Source of the DNA: Drosophila miranda
Lineage: Eukaryota; Arthropoda; Insecta; Diptera; Drosophilidae
DNA: 64,000 nucleotides
Assembly (NCBI RefSeq): GCF_003369915.1
Contig: NC_046673.1
Span: forward strand, 5,254,001-5,318,000
Direction of reading: 5' to 3'
Shown here: positions 38,071-49,662 of the stretch, piece by piece
Layout of the letters: each line of letters starts with the position of its first letter
Position numbering within the stretch: the first letter of the stretch is position 1
Translations under genes and position numbers: made by a program
The notes under the pieces: generated by a model
What the model saw: only the letters and a program-made list of their open reading frames with translations
Database searches by the model: none
Told to the model about the DNA's origin: nothing

Positions 38071-40357
38071 TTTCGTTATCTTTATAGTTATTAGTAGTCG
38101 GCTATCATTGTTTATTAACAATTATTACTTTGATAAATTGATAAATAATGCATGTTGGTCAGATGGGTCGCGCTGTGCTCGTTATCAAAATATATTTTAT
38201 CAATTTGATGTGCTTTCTATCTTTCTCTCTCTCACTGCCTCCACCTGCCTCTCTCTCTCTCCCTGTCACTCTTTTAGAAAGAGTGAAATTTCTGCAATAT
38301 TTGTGTCGTTTCTTTTTGTAATGCAAGATGCCGGTAAAAGACCCTCGCGAACCGATCCAAACGATGAATGAAAGCAAACGATGGGGGAAAAGTAAATGCT
38401 AATGACAATGCGTGATGTTGCATGCAACATCAGAAAAATATATTCCAGCAATAACAACAGTAAACAACAACAATATAACTCGTTTGTGTCCGCAGACAAT
38501 CGCACGGCATTGTGCCAGATAAGCGGAGCGGCGAGAGAGAGCGCACTCTGTTAGTTAACAGTGCTCTGGGGACTGACACTCGAGAGAGGCACGAACGATC
38601 GGATCAGAGACAGTGACTGACGCACAAGCACACACACTCCCCTAAATTAATATGCAGTACGGCAAAAATCATATCGATCGGGGGGACTTTGAAATTCAGA
38701 AAAGGCCAACCCCACACCTACTCCTCCCCACCATCTCCCAAGAGACTATTGCAATGTCAACATTTTAACAGCTCGCACTTGTGCACACAAGCACCTGCAC
38801 AATGGTGCCTAAAACTATTCGTACAGCCTTTGCCGGCAAGCCATACGGAAAAACCATAATAGAAAGATATTATTTCAGAAGAGAACAACTGCTAGTACGC
38901 CTTTTTTTCAAATATCAACCTAGAGGCGTCTGGAATTGGTTGCAAAAGGTGGGCGAATAGTTGTGGAGACCACTGTAGCCCTAGTAGTGTACGAGCAGGC
39001 GCCGTGTGAGCAAAAGATCAAGGGAGCCAGAGCGAGAGAGTTTGATTCGAGATCAGCAGAGGACTCCCCCTTCTCCTACACACGGGGTACAAGGGCCGCA
39101 CTGTTGTGTTTGTTCACGAGTTATTTTTTCCCCCCATTGTCATAGGCCGGATTACTCATACTCAGCGAAATGACACGACGCGTCACTCCCCCCGTCCCAT
39201 CACTACTTCCAATTGAAAGAAACGAGGCTGAAATTTAACTGCACCAAACATGACATTGACAGCTGACCGCAGTCGGCAGTGCACTTGCAAGCAGCCTGTA
39301 GCCAGTGTTGGTAAACGATCTGCCTATACAGAGCTGGCGGCTTTCGTGTCTTGGCCATTTATGGCCTCGGCAACAGTCCAGCAACTGAAATCTTTTATTA
39401 TTTTTTTTTTGGGGACAGCGCATAGCCCACGCGAAGCACGCAAATTTTTGTTTATTTCATTTAGGCCTTTAAATTGAAAGGCAAACATAGACGACATGAC
39501 ATCATGCCAACAGAAACGAAAAAAATCACCGAAATTAAATGTACATTTGAGGGACACTTTTTAATTGCTGATGAACATGAGACCTTATCAGGTGGTGGAG
39601 GAGGGGTTTATCTAGGTCCGCAATTTGTTTGCACTGCGATAATGTTGGATAATTGGGCAGCAAGAAAGTGAAAAAAGCACAGAGCACTCCAGTCATTTGT
39701 CGTTTAAATGTTAATTTGATTATATGTATGTATGTCGGTGAAGGCAACGGTTGGAAAGGGGGGTGGTGCACACGCGCGCCCTGATTTGGGCAAAACATGT
39801 GCGTTGTCCAGCACTGCAATGCAACTGCACAGTGGGAGCAAGCGAAACAGGATGTGGAGATCTCTTGGATTGCCCTTCAAACAGCGGTAGAGAGGGAGAG
39901 AGAGATAATTGAATGGAGCTACACACACACGCATACACGCAAGCACTGATTTAATTTCTTGCATCAAATAACTGTAAAAAGGGGAATTTTTTCTTTATTT
40001 TCGCACTCTTTCGCGCTAGCGCAAAGAAAATAAACCGGAATACGCCAGCAAAACAAAAAAGTCAACTCTTAACACCAACACACCAGCACAAGAGAAACAC
40101 ACACATACAACACGTATATACGCACGTATGCACATACCCGAGCGGAATAGTTAAAACATATTAACTATGGCAAGAACTAATGTAACAAAATAAGATAAAA
40201 ATGAAAAAAGAACAACAAGGCGGAGGCGTAGCGAGAAAGAAACGCACGAGAAATGCGCGACAAAAAAAAAATAGAACTGACAACAAAGCGACGCGCGTTT
40301 TCGGTTTCTGTTTTTTCTGCAAACAACAACAACAAGTGTCCAACAGTGCTGAAAAAC

Positions 40358-40377
40358 AATCGATATGACTATCGATA
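40358..40377. promoter_or_regulatory. DREF-type promoter elements
   Basis: A perfect TATCGATA at 40370-40377 with a second ATCGATA at 40359-40365. DREs mark promoters of broadly expressed Drosophila genes. It lies 2.7 kb upstream of the cytospin-like ATG, and the minus-strand sequence just downstream is GC-richer, so this is a candidate promoter for that gene. Direction cannot be proven. Confidence 0.45.
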
Positions 40378-40582
40378 GCAGCTTCTAACGCATTTCTTTG
40401 AAAAATATACATGGAATTTTTGAGGCTCAACCATTCAATTGCCTTATCCAACTTTATTTAAATGTTTCTGAGATTGTTTTAAAGACTGAACTTTAATTCT
40501 GGAACCCTACGATATTATCGTTGATCATATTGCGGAAACACCCTAACGCATTTGGCTCACAGCACTATCGTGAGCTGCAAGC

Positions 40583-40596
40583 GACAGAGGGCGCTT
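40583..40596 (+). promoter_or_regulatory. CTCF-like insulator core
   Basis: gacagagggcgctt matches the conserved AGAGGGCGC/AGGKGGCGC core recognised by CTCF. It lies 200 bp upstream of the DRE pair, the side expected for a promoter-proximal boundary. Single-motif evidence only. Confidence 0.35.
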
Positions 40597-42289
40597 CGAA
40601 CGGCGCATGCGTGCCGCGTTGCACAACACTAAAGGGGCGCGCCAACTTTTAAATTTGAGATCATAAGTTCCACCAACTCAATGTTTTAACAAATTCACAA
40701 CAAGCCGTCCGAGAAGACCAACCTGGCAGTCTCTCTGCTCTCCATATCTTAACAGGTCAAGAGTAAAGAAAAAACGCGAACCTTATTGCTGGACATTAAA
40801 ATATCTTCTAATTTTCGAGGATATCTTCTCCTGACCCTTCCTTACCATTCCTACTTATTGTAATTTTTGAAAATGTATCAAAAAAAGTATTTTTAAGTAT
40901 ATTTTAATGATATATATATATTTTTTGTGATCAATAAGAAGGGTATGTAAATCTTCGAATTGCCAATGGACAACATTTTCTTCTCTTGTTTTTTTCCCCC
41001 GTATCTCTTCACATTCTTTGTGGGATTTCTCGCCGAGATGCGTGTGATTTTGCTTCTTCTTTGGGCTCTTTCCTTTTTATCCTCTGATTATTTAACCTTC
41101 TTTTCTAATTCCTCCTCTTTTTCTTCTTGGGAGCTTATCAGAGAGGAGAGAAAACTAGAGAGAAAAAACCGCAAAAGCCACCAAAGCGCGTCGTTCGGTT
41201 TATTTGCGGTTTTCTGCATGTCTTTTTTATGATTTTCCACTGTTTTCGGTGTGGTTGGGTACGGAGGGGGGCTTTCGATGGGGTCTATGACCATACCCAA
41301 ACGTCACTTATCGTTACAGCTGCTTCCTCCCGTCCCTTGCCTACACCATACATATGTACCTCTGATAACCGCAGAAGCTGACCATCAGCCAGCCCCTTGC
41401 CCCGCTCCGGTATCGCATTACGCTCTGCTTGTGGCCCACCACTACCTTTGTGGAGCCCTGGCCAGCGAGCATGACATATTCAAAAAAATGCACAAAATCC
41501 AAGTCCGAGGGCACTGACACTCGTATACTCTTTCCATTAATTAAGATATTAGAAATGAGAGATTATAAATATAATAGCATTGATCAGAATATCTTACAGC
41601 TCGGCTCGATATCTTTCTTAACAAATTCTCAAAATGTTGTACAGAGCAACAGGGAAAACAGGGATTTTGTTCAATTACATACATATCTGATCAAGATGTA
41701 AATACTCTCTGGTAGAGAGAGTGCGGTACTCATATTAAAAGTTATTCAGCATTAGCCATAACCAGAAGTGCCGGCCACTGGCCTAGCGAGAGCGAGCGAG
41801 GGGTGGGTATAGGGAGAGCCAGGGAGGCAGTCCGGCCCCCTCGGGCCATTCACTTGTGTGCGTGTGCGTTGCGGTGCGGTGAAGGGGAGTGTGGTGGGGT
41901 GGGGGGTGGTGTTAGTTAAGTAAAGTACGGTGCGGCGCGGCGCGGTGTATTGCTCTGTGAATTTTGTTTCTTTATGAACGTTACGCTGTGGCGCGCCAAA
42001 CCAATGCTCCCTACAATCCGTGCAAAGCGTCATATCGGATGCCAGATGGATGAATGAAGCACCAGAGCAAAGAATATCGGTAAATGAGGAGCAGACCCTA
42101 ATACGAGCAATGGAGGATGCATTAAAAGATAATTAACCAATTAATGTGACGCCCTACAAAGGGAGAAAATAGATACCAACGCACTGATACGACGTTCTGT
42201 TTAGAATTAAGAAGAGCTGAGTGCTTAATTAACCTTGGCATGACATCCCACCTTTCTCCCATGTTTTTTAATATTTCAAAGCGAACACA

Positions 42290-42315
42290 AGAGAGAGAGA
42301 GAGAGAAAGAGAGAA
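42290..42315 (+). promoter_or_regulatory. GA repeat resembling an MSL recognition element / GAGA sites
   Basis: (GA)8-9 followed by aagagagaaca. The roughly 21-bp GA-rich MRE that recruits MSL/CLAMP to X-linked loci has this form, and the same sequence could bind GAGA factor. Assignment is inference based on probable X linkage. Confidence 0.35.
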
Positions 42316-42485
42316 CACTGTAGCGCACCGGAGAGCTGCCGCAGCGGGCGACGCCTGCGCCGCAGCTGACGCGAACCGTTTTACCGCTCGAAATATGCGC
42401 CGCTCTCCCTCGTTCACCAAGTGCGTGTGCTTATGTTCCATCTCGCATTGTTCACCGCCGCACCGCCATATGCTGGCCGGCTCTT

Positions 42486-42660
42486 GTTATACCCTTGACA
42501 GGAGTGTATTGCGGTTTTGACCAGACGTTTGCGTATGCACATTCTTGATCGGGATCATCTGGGCCCAATCAGAATCAGATCGTTGTAGGATATGGCTATT
42601 GATCGCGTATCACGTGTTTACGAGAGAACAAATTAAGCTTTGATGATATTCCCAACGAAA
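42486..42660 (+). mobile_element. Diverged DINE-like fragment
   Basis: It starts gttatacccttgacagg, then reads gttttgaccag ... cattcttgatcgggatcat, which parallels the 5' ends of common Drosophila DINE/Helitron-type interspersed repeats. No coding capacity; the right end is not defined. Confidence 0.4.
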
Positions 42661-43466
42661 CTCAAACATTTTTGGATTCCCCATTTCCCAAAGTATGGAA
42701 CCATGGGAGCGGTAGATCTGCGAGGGTACACAAATCTTCGGAACCCGAATCAAGTCTTTCTTTCTGGTTTATTGTATAATTTCTTTAATGGTAGCCCGAG
42801 CTTTGGTTTTTTTATGCATAGAAACTGCCCGAAATCCGTTTCCTTTCGCTTCCCGAGTGTATAACAATAAATTATTTTTAGAAAACGGTTTCATTTTCGC
42901 TCGTCGAAATATAAACTAACTTTTTTTCGGTTATTGTTAGAGTTATAGCCATTGTTGTGTGTTGACATGCCGGCGACCATTTCTAAAAGTTGTTTTTTTT
43001 CCTTCATTTCTTTTTTATAAATATTTATGAGCGTTTTCTTCTTTTCGAATTTTAGTTTTTCTTTGATGTTGATGGTTTACGTTTGGCTACGGATGTTACT
43101 TTCGGCTTAGAAGCGACAGAAAGTGGAAGTTTCACTTTCAAAAATTATATAATTAATGCGCTTTTAATCGTTTTCTTTTCGAACAGACAGCAATAAGAAA
43201 TAAACAAAAAATACAAACTGGAACATCATTTTCTTAGTCTATTTTCGTAGTTTTCTCACTCACCCGTCGCCACCTCCGGGAAATGTGCTGGTGCAGTCGC
43301 TCTGGAGGAGGAGAAGGAGAGAAGAACAGCAGCAGCATTAATCAATCAAACGGTATTCTCAGCAGCTTTTGGTTGCTGTCTCTGCTAAGCCGCTCTATCC
43401 GTGTGCGTTTAAGTGTGAGAGAAGCACTTGCACCTTTGGCCTTTTTTGGGGGTCGGTGTAGATGGT

Positions 43467-43468
<2 letters not shown>

Positions 43469-43498
<30 letters not shown>
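43469..43498 (+). repeat. Thirty-base G homopolymer
   Basis: An uninterrupted run of about 30 G. Long poly-G is rare in Drosophila, can form G-quadruplexes and is prone to sequencing or assembly error, so its length is unreliable. Confidence 0.8.
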
Positions 43499-43500
<2 letters not shown>

Positions 43501-44399
43501 TGGTTCAACTTAAACCGTTGCTCGGCCACTGCGAAATGACAGAAACAGGAGGGAGAGAACACTATACATATATGCATTTGTATATTCGATTCGATCTTAG
43601 GCACATATGCATTTCGTTGCAACAAAACGGTAACACACACACATTTCAAACGTTTCTCTAAGAAACAGCTGCAACAGAGCAGCAGTGGCAGCAGCAGCGA
43701 AGGCGGACTTCTCTGTCGGCGTTAATTACATTAGAAATTCGTTAGCGGAGCCTTGCAGCAGTTGCGGCTGCAGCAGCGGCTCTCTAACAACAATGAAGAA
43801 ATGCAACTAATTAGCAATTATTTGCGGCTTTTAACATTTCTTTTATATTTCCACAAACTCCAATTAGAGGGGGTGAGGGAGGAAAGCAGTGGAACCGCTG
43901 TCTGCAAATTCCGTTTGCTGTTGCTTTTCTAATGCAGCCGCCGCCGCCACCGCCGCTGCTGCTGCTAGTCCCGTTATTTCACAGATACAGAGACAAACGG
44001 AGCAGCAGTGCAGTCATTGCTGATGACCTCCGACAAGAGTGCATTGCTTGCCTGATAGTCAATTAATATTCATTTATTTTTTGTTACAATTAAAAATACG
44101 TTTTATGTTGTACATTTGTATGTGTGCTGTGTGTTGGATGATGCCGCGACTGTTGTTGCTGTTGCTCTGATGCTGCTGATTTTATTTATTTTTAGATAAA
44201 GCTGAATTAACTGCAACCGCACGCACGCACAGTCTCGACAGATTGCCAGATTGCCAGATTGTCATCCGCAATGCAATAACTTCTTCACAAGCCAAAGGCT
44301 CATGGCCATTATCAAGTTTGCTAATATTACGTTTATTGTTATTATTTTTTGATCCGTCCGCGTCGCGTCGCGCTCCCTGATTCAGTGATTCTGAATCTG

Positions 44400-46420
44400 A
44401 CCAAAATACGTCACAAATTTCAAAATATACCGTAAATATACTGACGAATTATTTGTATTTTCGTTCCATCATATTTCATCGTTTTTTATATTCGGTGGAA
44501 TATTACCAGCTAGCTAAGACCCTCAGCTCTGAAGTCATAGTTTTATCCAATTATAAAATCAATTTCCTACAGTACTGGTTGAATTTAAGCGTTCAGCTGT
44601 ATTGCATTGCTTATAAAATAAGGTTTCAGCAAAAACGGTCAACAAAAATTCCACTAAATTCATTTCATTACATGGTAACTACACGCCAACTACACATTTG
44701 ATACATATTAGCTACATTTTCATGTAATTACCAAGGGCGACACCTGCAGGGGAAATGTGTACGTTTCAAACATTTTTGGCCGTTTTATTTCATATAAGCC
44801 CCATGGAAGCGCCAGTGTGAAAAACGTCCATTGTCCATTTTTTGACATGACTTTTTTCCCGACATTTTTAAAAAAATTGAGATTTTGATGGCAAAAAATT
44901 AGAAATTCGATGCTGATCCCGAATTAGTATTCGATGTGGCCTGGGACATGGCTCTAAATGGCATTTCTACACGATTTCAACATTGGTGCATTGGACTGAC
45001 CATCTTAGTCAATAACGCGTCTTATAATATACTTGAATATACTAGAAAATACTATGAAAAGTATACAATTTGCAAGGTGTGTGAGCTAGACGTGGTGGCT
45101 AGAAAATCAGTGTGACCGCGGACTTATCGATAAAATATACCATGCGACCCTCAGAAATATACCAAAACACCGACTCATTTTAAAAATAAACCGTAAATAG
45201 AACTGACGAATTTAAGTTCTATTATACATATTCCTCGGTTTTGAAATTCCGTCAAATATTAATAGCTAGATAGATCTCTCAGTCCTGCCTACATAATTTT
45301 ATATAATAAATGAACCTATTTTCTACTTGACTGTTTTATTTTCATACTTGCTTTTATTGAATTTTGGCTAAAAAAGGTTTTAGTGAAAAAGGTCAACCAA
45401 AAAAAACGTAAGACAGTAATCGTTCCTACTGCTTAATTTTGATATTCCGTTGAATAATGCTGGCCAATTAAAACGCTTAGCTCTGCGCACATAATTTTAG
45501 GTCATTGATGAAATGTTCTACAAGATTAGCTACTTTTAAGTACTCCCATTTATTGTATTTTGACTAAAACATGGTTTAAGCAAAAAAGTTAAACAAAAAA
45601 ACAGTCGCAATGTCGTCACTTCAATGTTGCTGGCATTTGAAGACTTGTTGCATATCAGCCGGAGTATGAGCATTTGTAAACCCTATTTCGTTAATTTAAT
45701 ATTAAGATACAGTTTTCAAAAAGTTATTAATAAAGAAATTTTCTCAAATTGATATGTCTTAGACGTATTCATGCATTTTATTAGTTTCCTGTATATCCTA
45801 TTCCCGATACTCATTCTTGGTCTGTATCGTTGAAAAAATTTTAAAACATAGACTGACAAGTTTCTGCATTAATTAGACCCTGGGATGACACACATTTCTG
45901 CAGTTCTATAATATTCTCTTCCCTAGGTATGCAGAATAATGCCCAACTTTTGTGCATCGAATGAGACTCATTGTTGCCTACCGGTTCAAAGATAGCCTTA
46001 ACTGATTCAGAGAGAGCAAAAAAGAGTGGTACACTCGAAATATAAATTTGTTTGAAAGTGGAATAAATTATGCACGGAAGAACGAATTGAGATAGCAAAA
46101 ATTAAAAAAAACCTACGTATGGAAGTTTCTATATCCCTTGTTCTTAAATATAAGTATCTTTAAAAATGTAATGGATAAAATTGATCAAATATACCAACTA
46201 ATATATCATTATATACCGTTGTACCATAAATTAAGGAAATTAACTCACTTTACCTATCTAAAAAGTTGAACAACTTGAAATAAACCACGGAAAATAATGC
46301 TGTTTTTTAATTCTCCTTATAAGTCTAATCCATACTAAAAAAAAAACCAAATTAATTAAAATGAATTGGATTGTTAATAAAATAAGGTTTAAGCTAAAAA
46401 GGTCAACAGAAATGTACACA
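44400..46420. repeat. Diverged AT-rich dispersed repeat units
   Basis: A recurring phrase, ggttt(a/c)agc aaaa(a)ggtcaacaaaaa, appears near 44620, 45378, 45570 and 46387. Two of these units are preceded by ccgtaaata...actgacgaat and by a bTTCCGTtgaataaT...agct block (44427 and 45190; partial at 45440). Together they look like three to four copies, roughly 200-250 bp each, of one degenerate repeat. I do not recognise the family. Confidence 0.5.
45108..45132 (-). promoter_or_regulatory. Motif 1 (M1BP) plus DRE promoter module
   Basis: On the minus strand a perfect DRE (TATCGATA, 45125-45132) is followed 6 bp later by a perfect Ohler Motif 1 (CGGTCACACTG, 45108-45118). This pairing is characteristic of housekeeping TATA-less core promoters, and the order suggests leftward transcription. 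The nearest annotated downstream gene is the cytospin-like gene, whose ATG is 7.5 kb away. Confidence 0.5.
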
Positions 46421-46847
46421 ACATTAATTTTTGTACATACTACATGTACATGTTAAAAAAAGCATTGTATTTTCATCCTACCATCAACCAGTGAAGAATT
46501 TCATGTTTTGTTGGATATTAAACCCAATAAAAAAGTAAAGTCTTCAAACGGACCTTACCATACAAACATATTTTTGAATAATGCTAAACTGGCAGGATAG
46601 GAACGTGAAAAATGGTAACATACGAAATTTCGTGATAGGTCATAAATTTATATTTTGTTTAAATATATTGAGGATAGCATTTAAATTTCGATACCATACC
46701 AACCCCCCATTTCTGTATAAATACCAGAACAAAATACCACTATTAATACCAAACTTTGCTTTTTTTTATAGATATATTTTCTTTGATTGCAATCAGCAAT
46801 AGTTATGACAAAAAAAAATTATTTTAACTATGATCTAAATGTCTGCT

Positions 46848-47192
46848 TTACTCCTTTACTTTTTCCACTGTGCTAGAGTCGAATGGTATCTCCTCCACCT
46901 TCGTGAAGCCCGAGTAGCGTATGATTTTGCCAGTTCCCTCCACTTTGAGGTGCTTCGCGAATTGTTGGGCCGGCGACAGGGCCATTTCCTCCTCCGTCTT
47001 GTAACCATAATATTTGGCCCAATCGTTGCGACCGGTGTAGACCATGTAGCAGACCAGGCCGAAGGCGTGCCATGCCACAATCGCATAGCCAATGCTGAGG
47101 CGCCGCTTCCACATTTCGGCGCGGTGCTCCGGTATGGGGCTTGTGTTGCGGCGCACCAAGCGGCGTAGCCATTTCATCTCAAAAAGCGCCAT
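46848..47192 (-). CDS. 114-aa single-pass membrane protein, probably mitochondrial
   Basis: Single-exon frame of 114 residues. ATG at 47192 starts MALFEMKWLRRLVRRN, a basic amphipathic N-terminus without acidic clusters, compatible with a mitochondrial targeting or matrix-facing segment. One hydrophobic segment is at about residues 35-55 (SIGYAIVAWHAFGLVCYMVYTG), followed by a soluble tail with NDWAKYYGYKTEEE. The longer frame beginning 63 nt upstream is less likely because its start falls in what looks like leader. The sequence is dense, uninterrupted and ends at TAA; the protein looks real, but I cannot name the family. It is divergent from the VPS37 gene, with about 645 bp between start codons, so they may share a promoter. 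Confidence 0.75.
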   Translation of the reverse strand: MALFEMKWLRRLVRRNTSPIPEHRAEMWKRRLSIGYAIVAWHAFGLVCYMVYTGRNDWAKYYGYKTEEEMALSPAQQFAKHLKVEGTGKIIRYSGFTKVEEIPFDSSTVEKVKE

Positions 47193-47836
47193 AGTTTCGT
47201 ATTTAATAAAAACAACAGTTATGTAAAAGCGCGTTGCGATGCCGCCGTTGCACAAATCGTAAACAAATTATGTCCGATCAGCTGTTCGATGTGAGCAGGG
47301 TATGCAGGCCTACGCACGGAAACCACCTCCTACCCGTGAGTTGCAGTTCGTTGCACTTGGTGGCTCTAACTGGAAAAGATTTCATAGCCATAAATTTGTT
47401 CCTTTACAGCTGTGATAGCAATTTTTAATCTTAAATATCACAGCACAAATGTCACATGCGGACAAGGTGGCAACCCTTAACCGTCAACGGGGCTTCATGA
47501 GCAAGCGAATGTTGTTTTTGTTATAAAAGATAATGATATTCGGACCTTAACAAACAAAGCAAACACTCTATTTATTCGATTTATTCGATTTGCGTTCCAG
47601 AAAGCATACACTTCCCTCAAAACCGAAAACATCCCCGTAAGTCAAACACAGGGAAACACACGCCATTTGGTGAGTAGAAGGCAGAACCAAGTATTTAATT
47701 ACTGACAACGTAATTTATTTAGGCCCGCGACGCCACCAACTATATTCAAAAGAGGCTCAGCGAGTGGGGATCAAATGCTAGAAACCGATCAGAATATTGT
47801 CCACTGCCAGAGCTAGGAGTAACGGGGCACATCGGG
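47193..47836. promoter_or_regulatory. Divergent promoter region and leaders
   Basis: Lies between the start codons of two head-to-head genes. The right part holds the VPS37 5' UTR with a probable 53-nt intron (47670-47722; donor GTGAGT, acceptor tttatttag). No TATA box is evident. Confidence 0.5.
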
Positions 47837-48567
47837 ATGCCCACCACACGCAATTCGTCGAAGCAGGCGGTGTCGCCTCAGACACAGCTGCAGGACAACA
47901 GGCGCATTGCTGGTGGCGGACTGGAGCCAGAGGAGGAGGGCAATATGCCGAACCTCTCCACACTGTCGCTGGACGAGCTGAAGCAGCTGGACAGGGATCC
48001 GGAGTTCTTCGACGATTTCATCGAGGAGATGTCTGTGGTGCAGCATCTAAACGAGGAGCTGGACTCGATGATGAATCAAGTGGAGAATATATCACGTATG
48101 CAATGAAGTTAGTCCATTCAATCAGGCAACAAAATAAATGCGATCATTTATATCGAACTAGGTGAAAATGAGAGCAAGGGCAGCCATCTGGTGGAGCTGA
48201 AGCGCCGTCTCAGCGATGACTACACCGCCCTGAAAACGCTGGGCGAGAAGTGCGACCAACTAAACAAGAAGTACTTGAAAAAGTCGGAGGAATATGCCCC
48301 CCAACACATACGGGTTAGTGAAATTTCTTGAAGTTTTATTGTCCAAGCTTGTCACGTGGTTCTTATCCCTAGGAATTGCTCCAAATTGCTGCCTCGAATG
48401 CCGACGCCGATTGCGATCGTCATGTAGAGCACTTTCTCAATGGCAAGATCGATGTACAGACCTTCCTCAACACCTATCAGAGCTCCAAGAAGATCAGTGC
48501 GGAACGCAAGGCTAAGGAAGAGCGACTGGGCACACAGCTAAGCGCCCTGGAGCGTGCCGGAATTTAA
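47837..48567 (+). CDS. mod(r): Mod(r)/VPS37 family ESCRT-I subunit
   Basis: Three coding exons: 47837-48095, 48162-48313, 48373-48567, giving 201 residues. Introns are 66 and 59 nt with GT-AG ends; phases 1 and 0. After a polar N-terminus come LSTLSLDELKQLDRDPEFFDDFIEEM, a helical stretch with VVQHLNEELDSMMNQVENISRENE, and the helical-hairpin Mod(r) domain to HVEHFLNGKIDVQTFLNTYQSSKK near the C-terminus. This is the VPS37 pattern: ESCRT-I binds TSG101/VPS28 and sorts ubiquitinated cargo into multivesicular bodies. The domain is named after Drosophila modifier of rudimentary, which maps to the same X-tip region, so the symbol is probable rather than proven; another VPS37 paralogue is the alternative. 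Confidence 0.85.
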
Positions 48568-49662
48568 CAGTCGTAATAATACAATAATGATTACAATAAC
48601 GATGATGACACGCCAACCCATCTCCAGAATGTACTGTACTAAATTTTATCTCGCACCTTACTCCTACAAGAGGAGGGGTTCCACAAGTCGCAATCAAAAT
48701 CAGAGCAGATTATTCGCTCGCTAGTGAAACGTATAATATCTAGTTTTAGATTTTATACATAGACACACATACTTGAAAATCGTTAGGGCCCAATCAAAAT
48801 GTATGGCTTTATATTTATAATTGTAATTTTAGAAACGGAACGCCTATGTGTTATGAGTCTCCGCAGTTAAACTCAAGCTCAAGCAAACCACAAACCAAAA
48901 AGCAAAAGCCCCAATCGAAATGAAATCGCATGTATTCCCCTAGGTTACGTCCGAGCGCCTGTCCTGCCAACAGTTCTGTTTATCTGTACTACCCCAATGT
49001 ATATTAATAAAATTTATGATTTATCTTAAAGCCCGAGAATGCACCACACCATCAAATACATACAACCACATACAGCTGTGCCTATGGTTGTTTACCTATG
49101 AAGCAATTTAAACATTTTCATTGATAACTTTAGCATCAATTGCTATTTACATTTCACTGGAGACTTCTACCGACATGAACGGGAATGGGGCTTCCGAAAC
49201 GCACTAATGCGTTTTAGTGGAACTAAACCAGAATGCGTGTATCAAATTTAGTATAGATTTAAGAGTTCCTAGGGGAAACGAGAGCTAATGTTTACAATAA
49301 ATCATTTAGATGAACAGAAAATAGTAATAATATTAAGATATTTTTAGTGTATGATCACAAAAATACCACATCTGGTATTTCCAGTATCTTTCTTGTTCTC
49401 TTGGCTACCAAAACAAAAACAAAAGAAAAGAAGAGAATGGGCAAATTGCTTGCTAATTGTTCAAATGAATTTCTCTACCTTTCTCGAGTACTCTCAACCG
49501 CCTCTCTCCGTCCCGGAGGCCGTGAATGGAATTGGCCAAGTTGCTGATAAGACCCCTACAGCGCCAGATAAGCAAAGTACCCTGGGATCGTAAATTCAAC
49601 CGTTCAGTAATAAATCAGCACCCCGCCACTCTGCTGCAGTTTGCAAAAATAACAGCTGAAAA
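48568..49662 (+). other. VPS37 3' UTR and intergenic DNA
   Basis: An AATAAA lies near 49007, 440 bp after the VPS37 stop, and probably ends the transcript. The remaining 650 bp up to the ribokinase start contain no gene I can support. Confidence 0.5.

Larger units (their letters stand above)
37622..44380. other. Upstream/leader region of the cytospin-like gene, no coding sequence seen
   Basis: No domain-bearing frame. It contains a 10-bp tandem repeat tatcgttgtt at about 38031-38070, a pyrimidine-rich stretch (38215-38275), a DRE pair (40358-40377), a CTCF-like core (40583-40596), a GA repeat (42290-42315), a DINE-like fragment (42486 on) and a long G run (43469-43498). Non-coding first exons of the minus-strand gene are likely here but cannot be placed. 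Confidence 0.45.
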
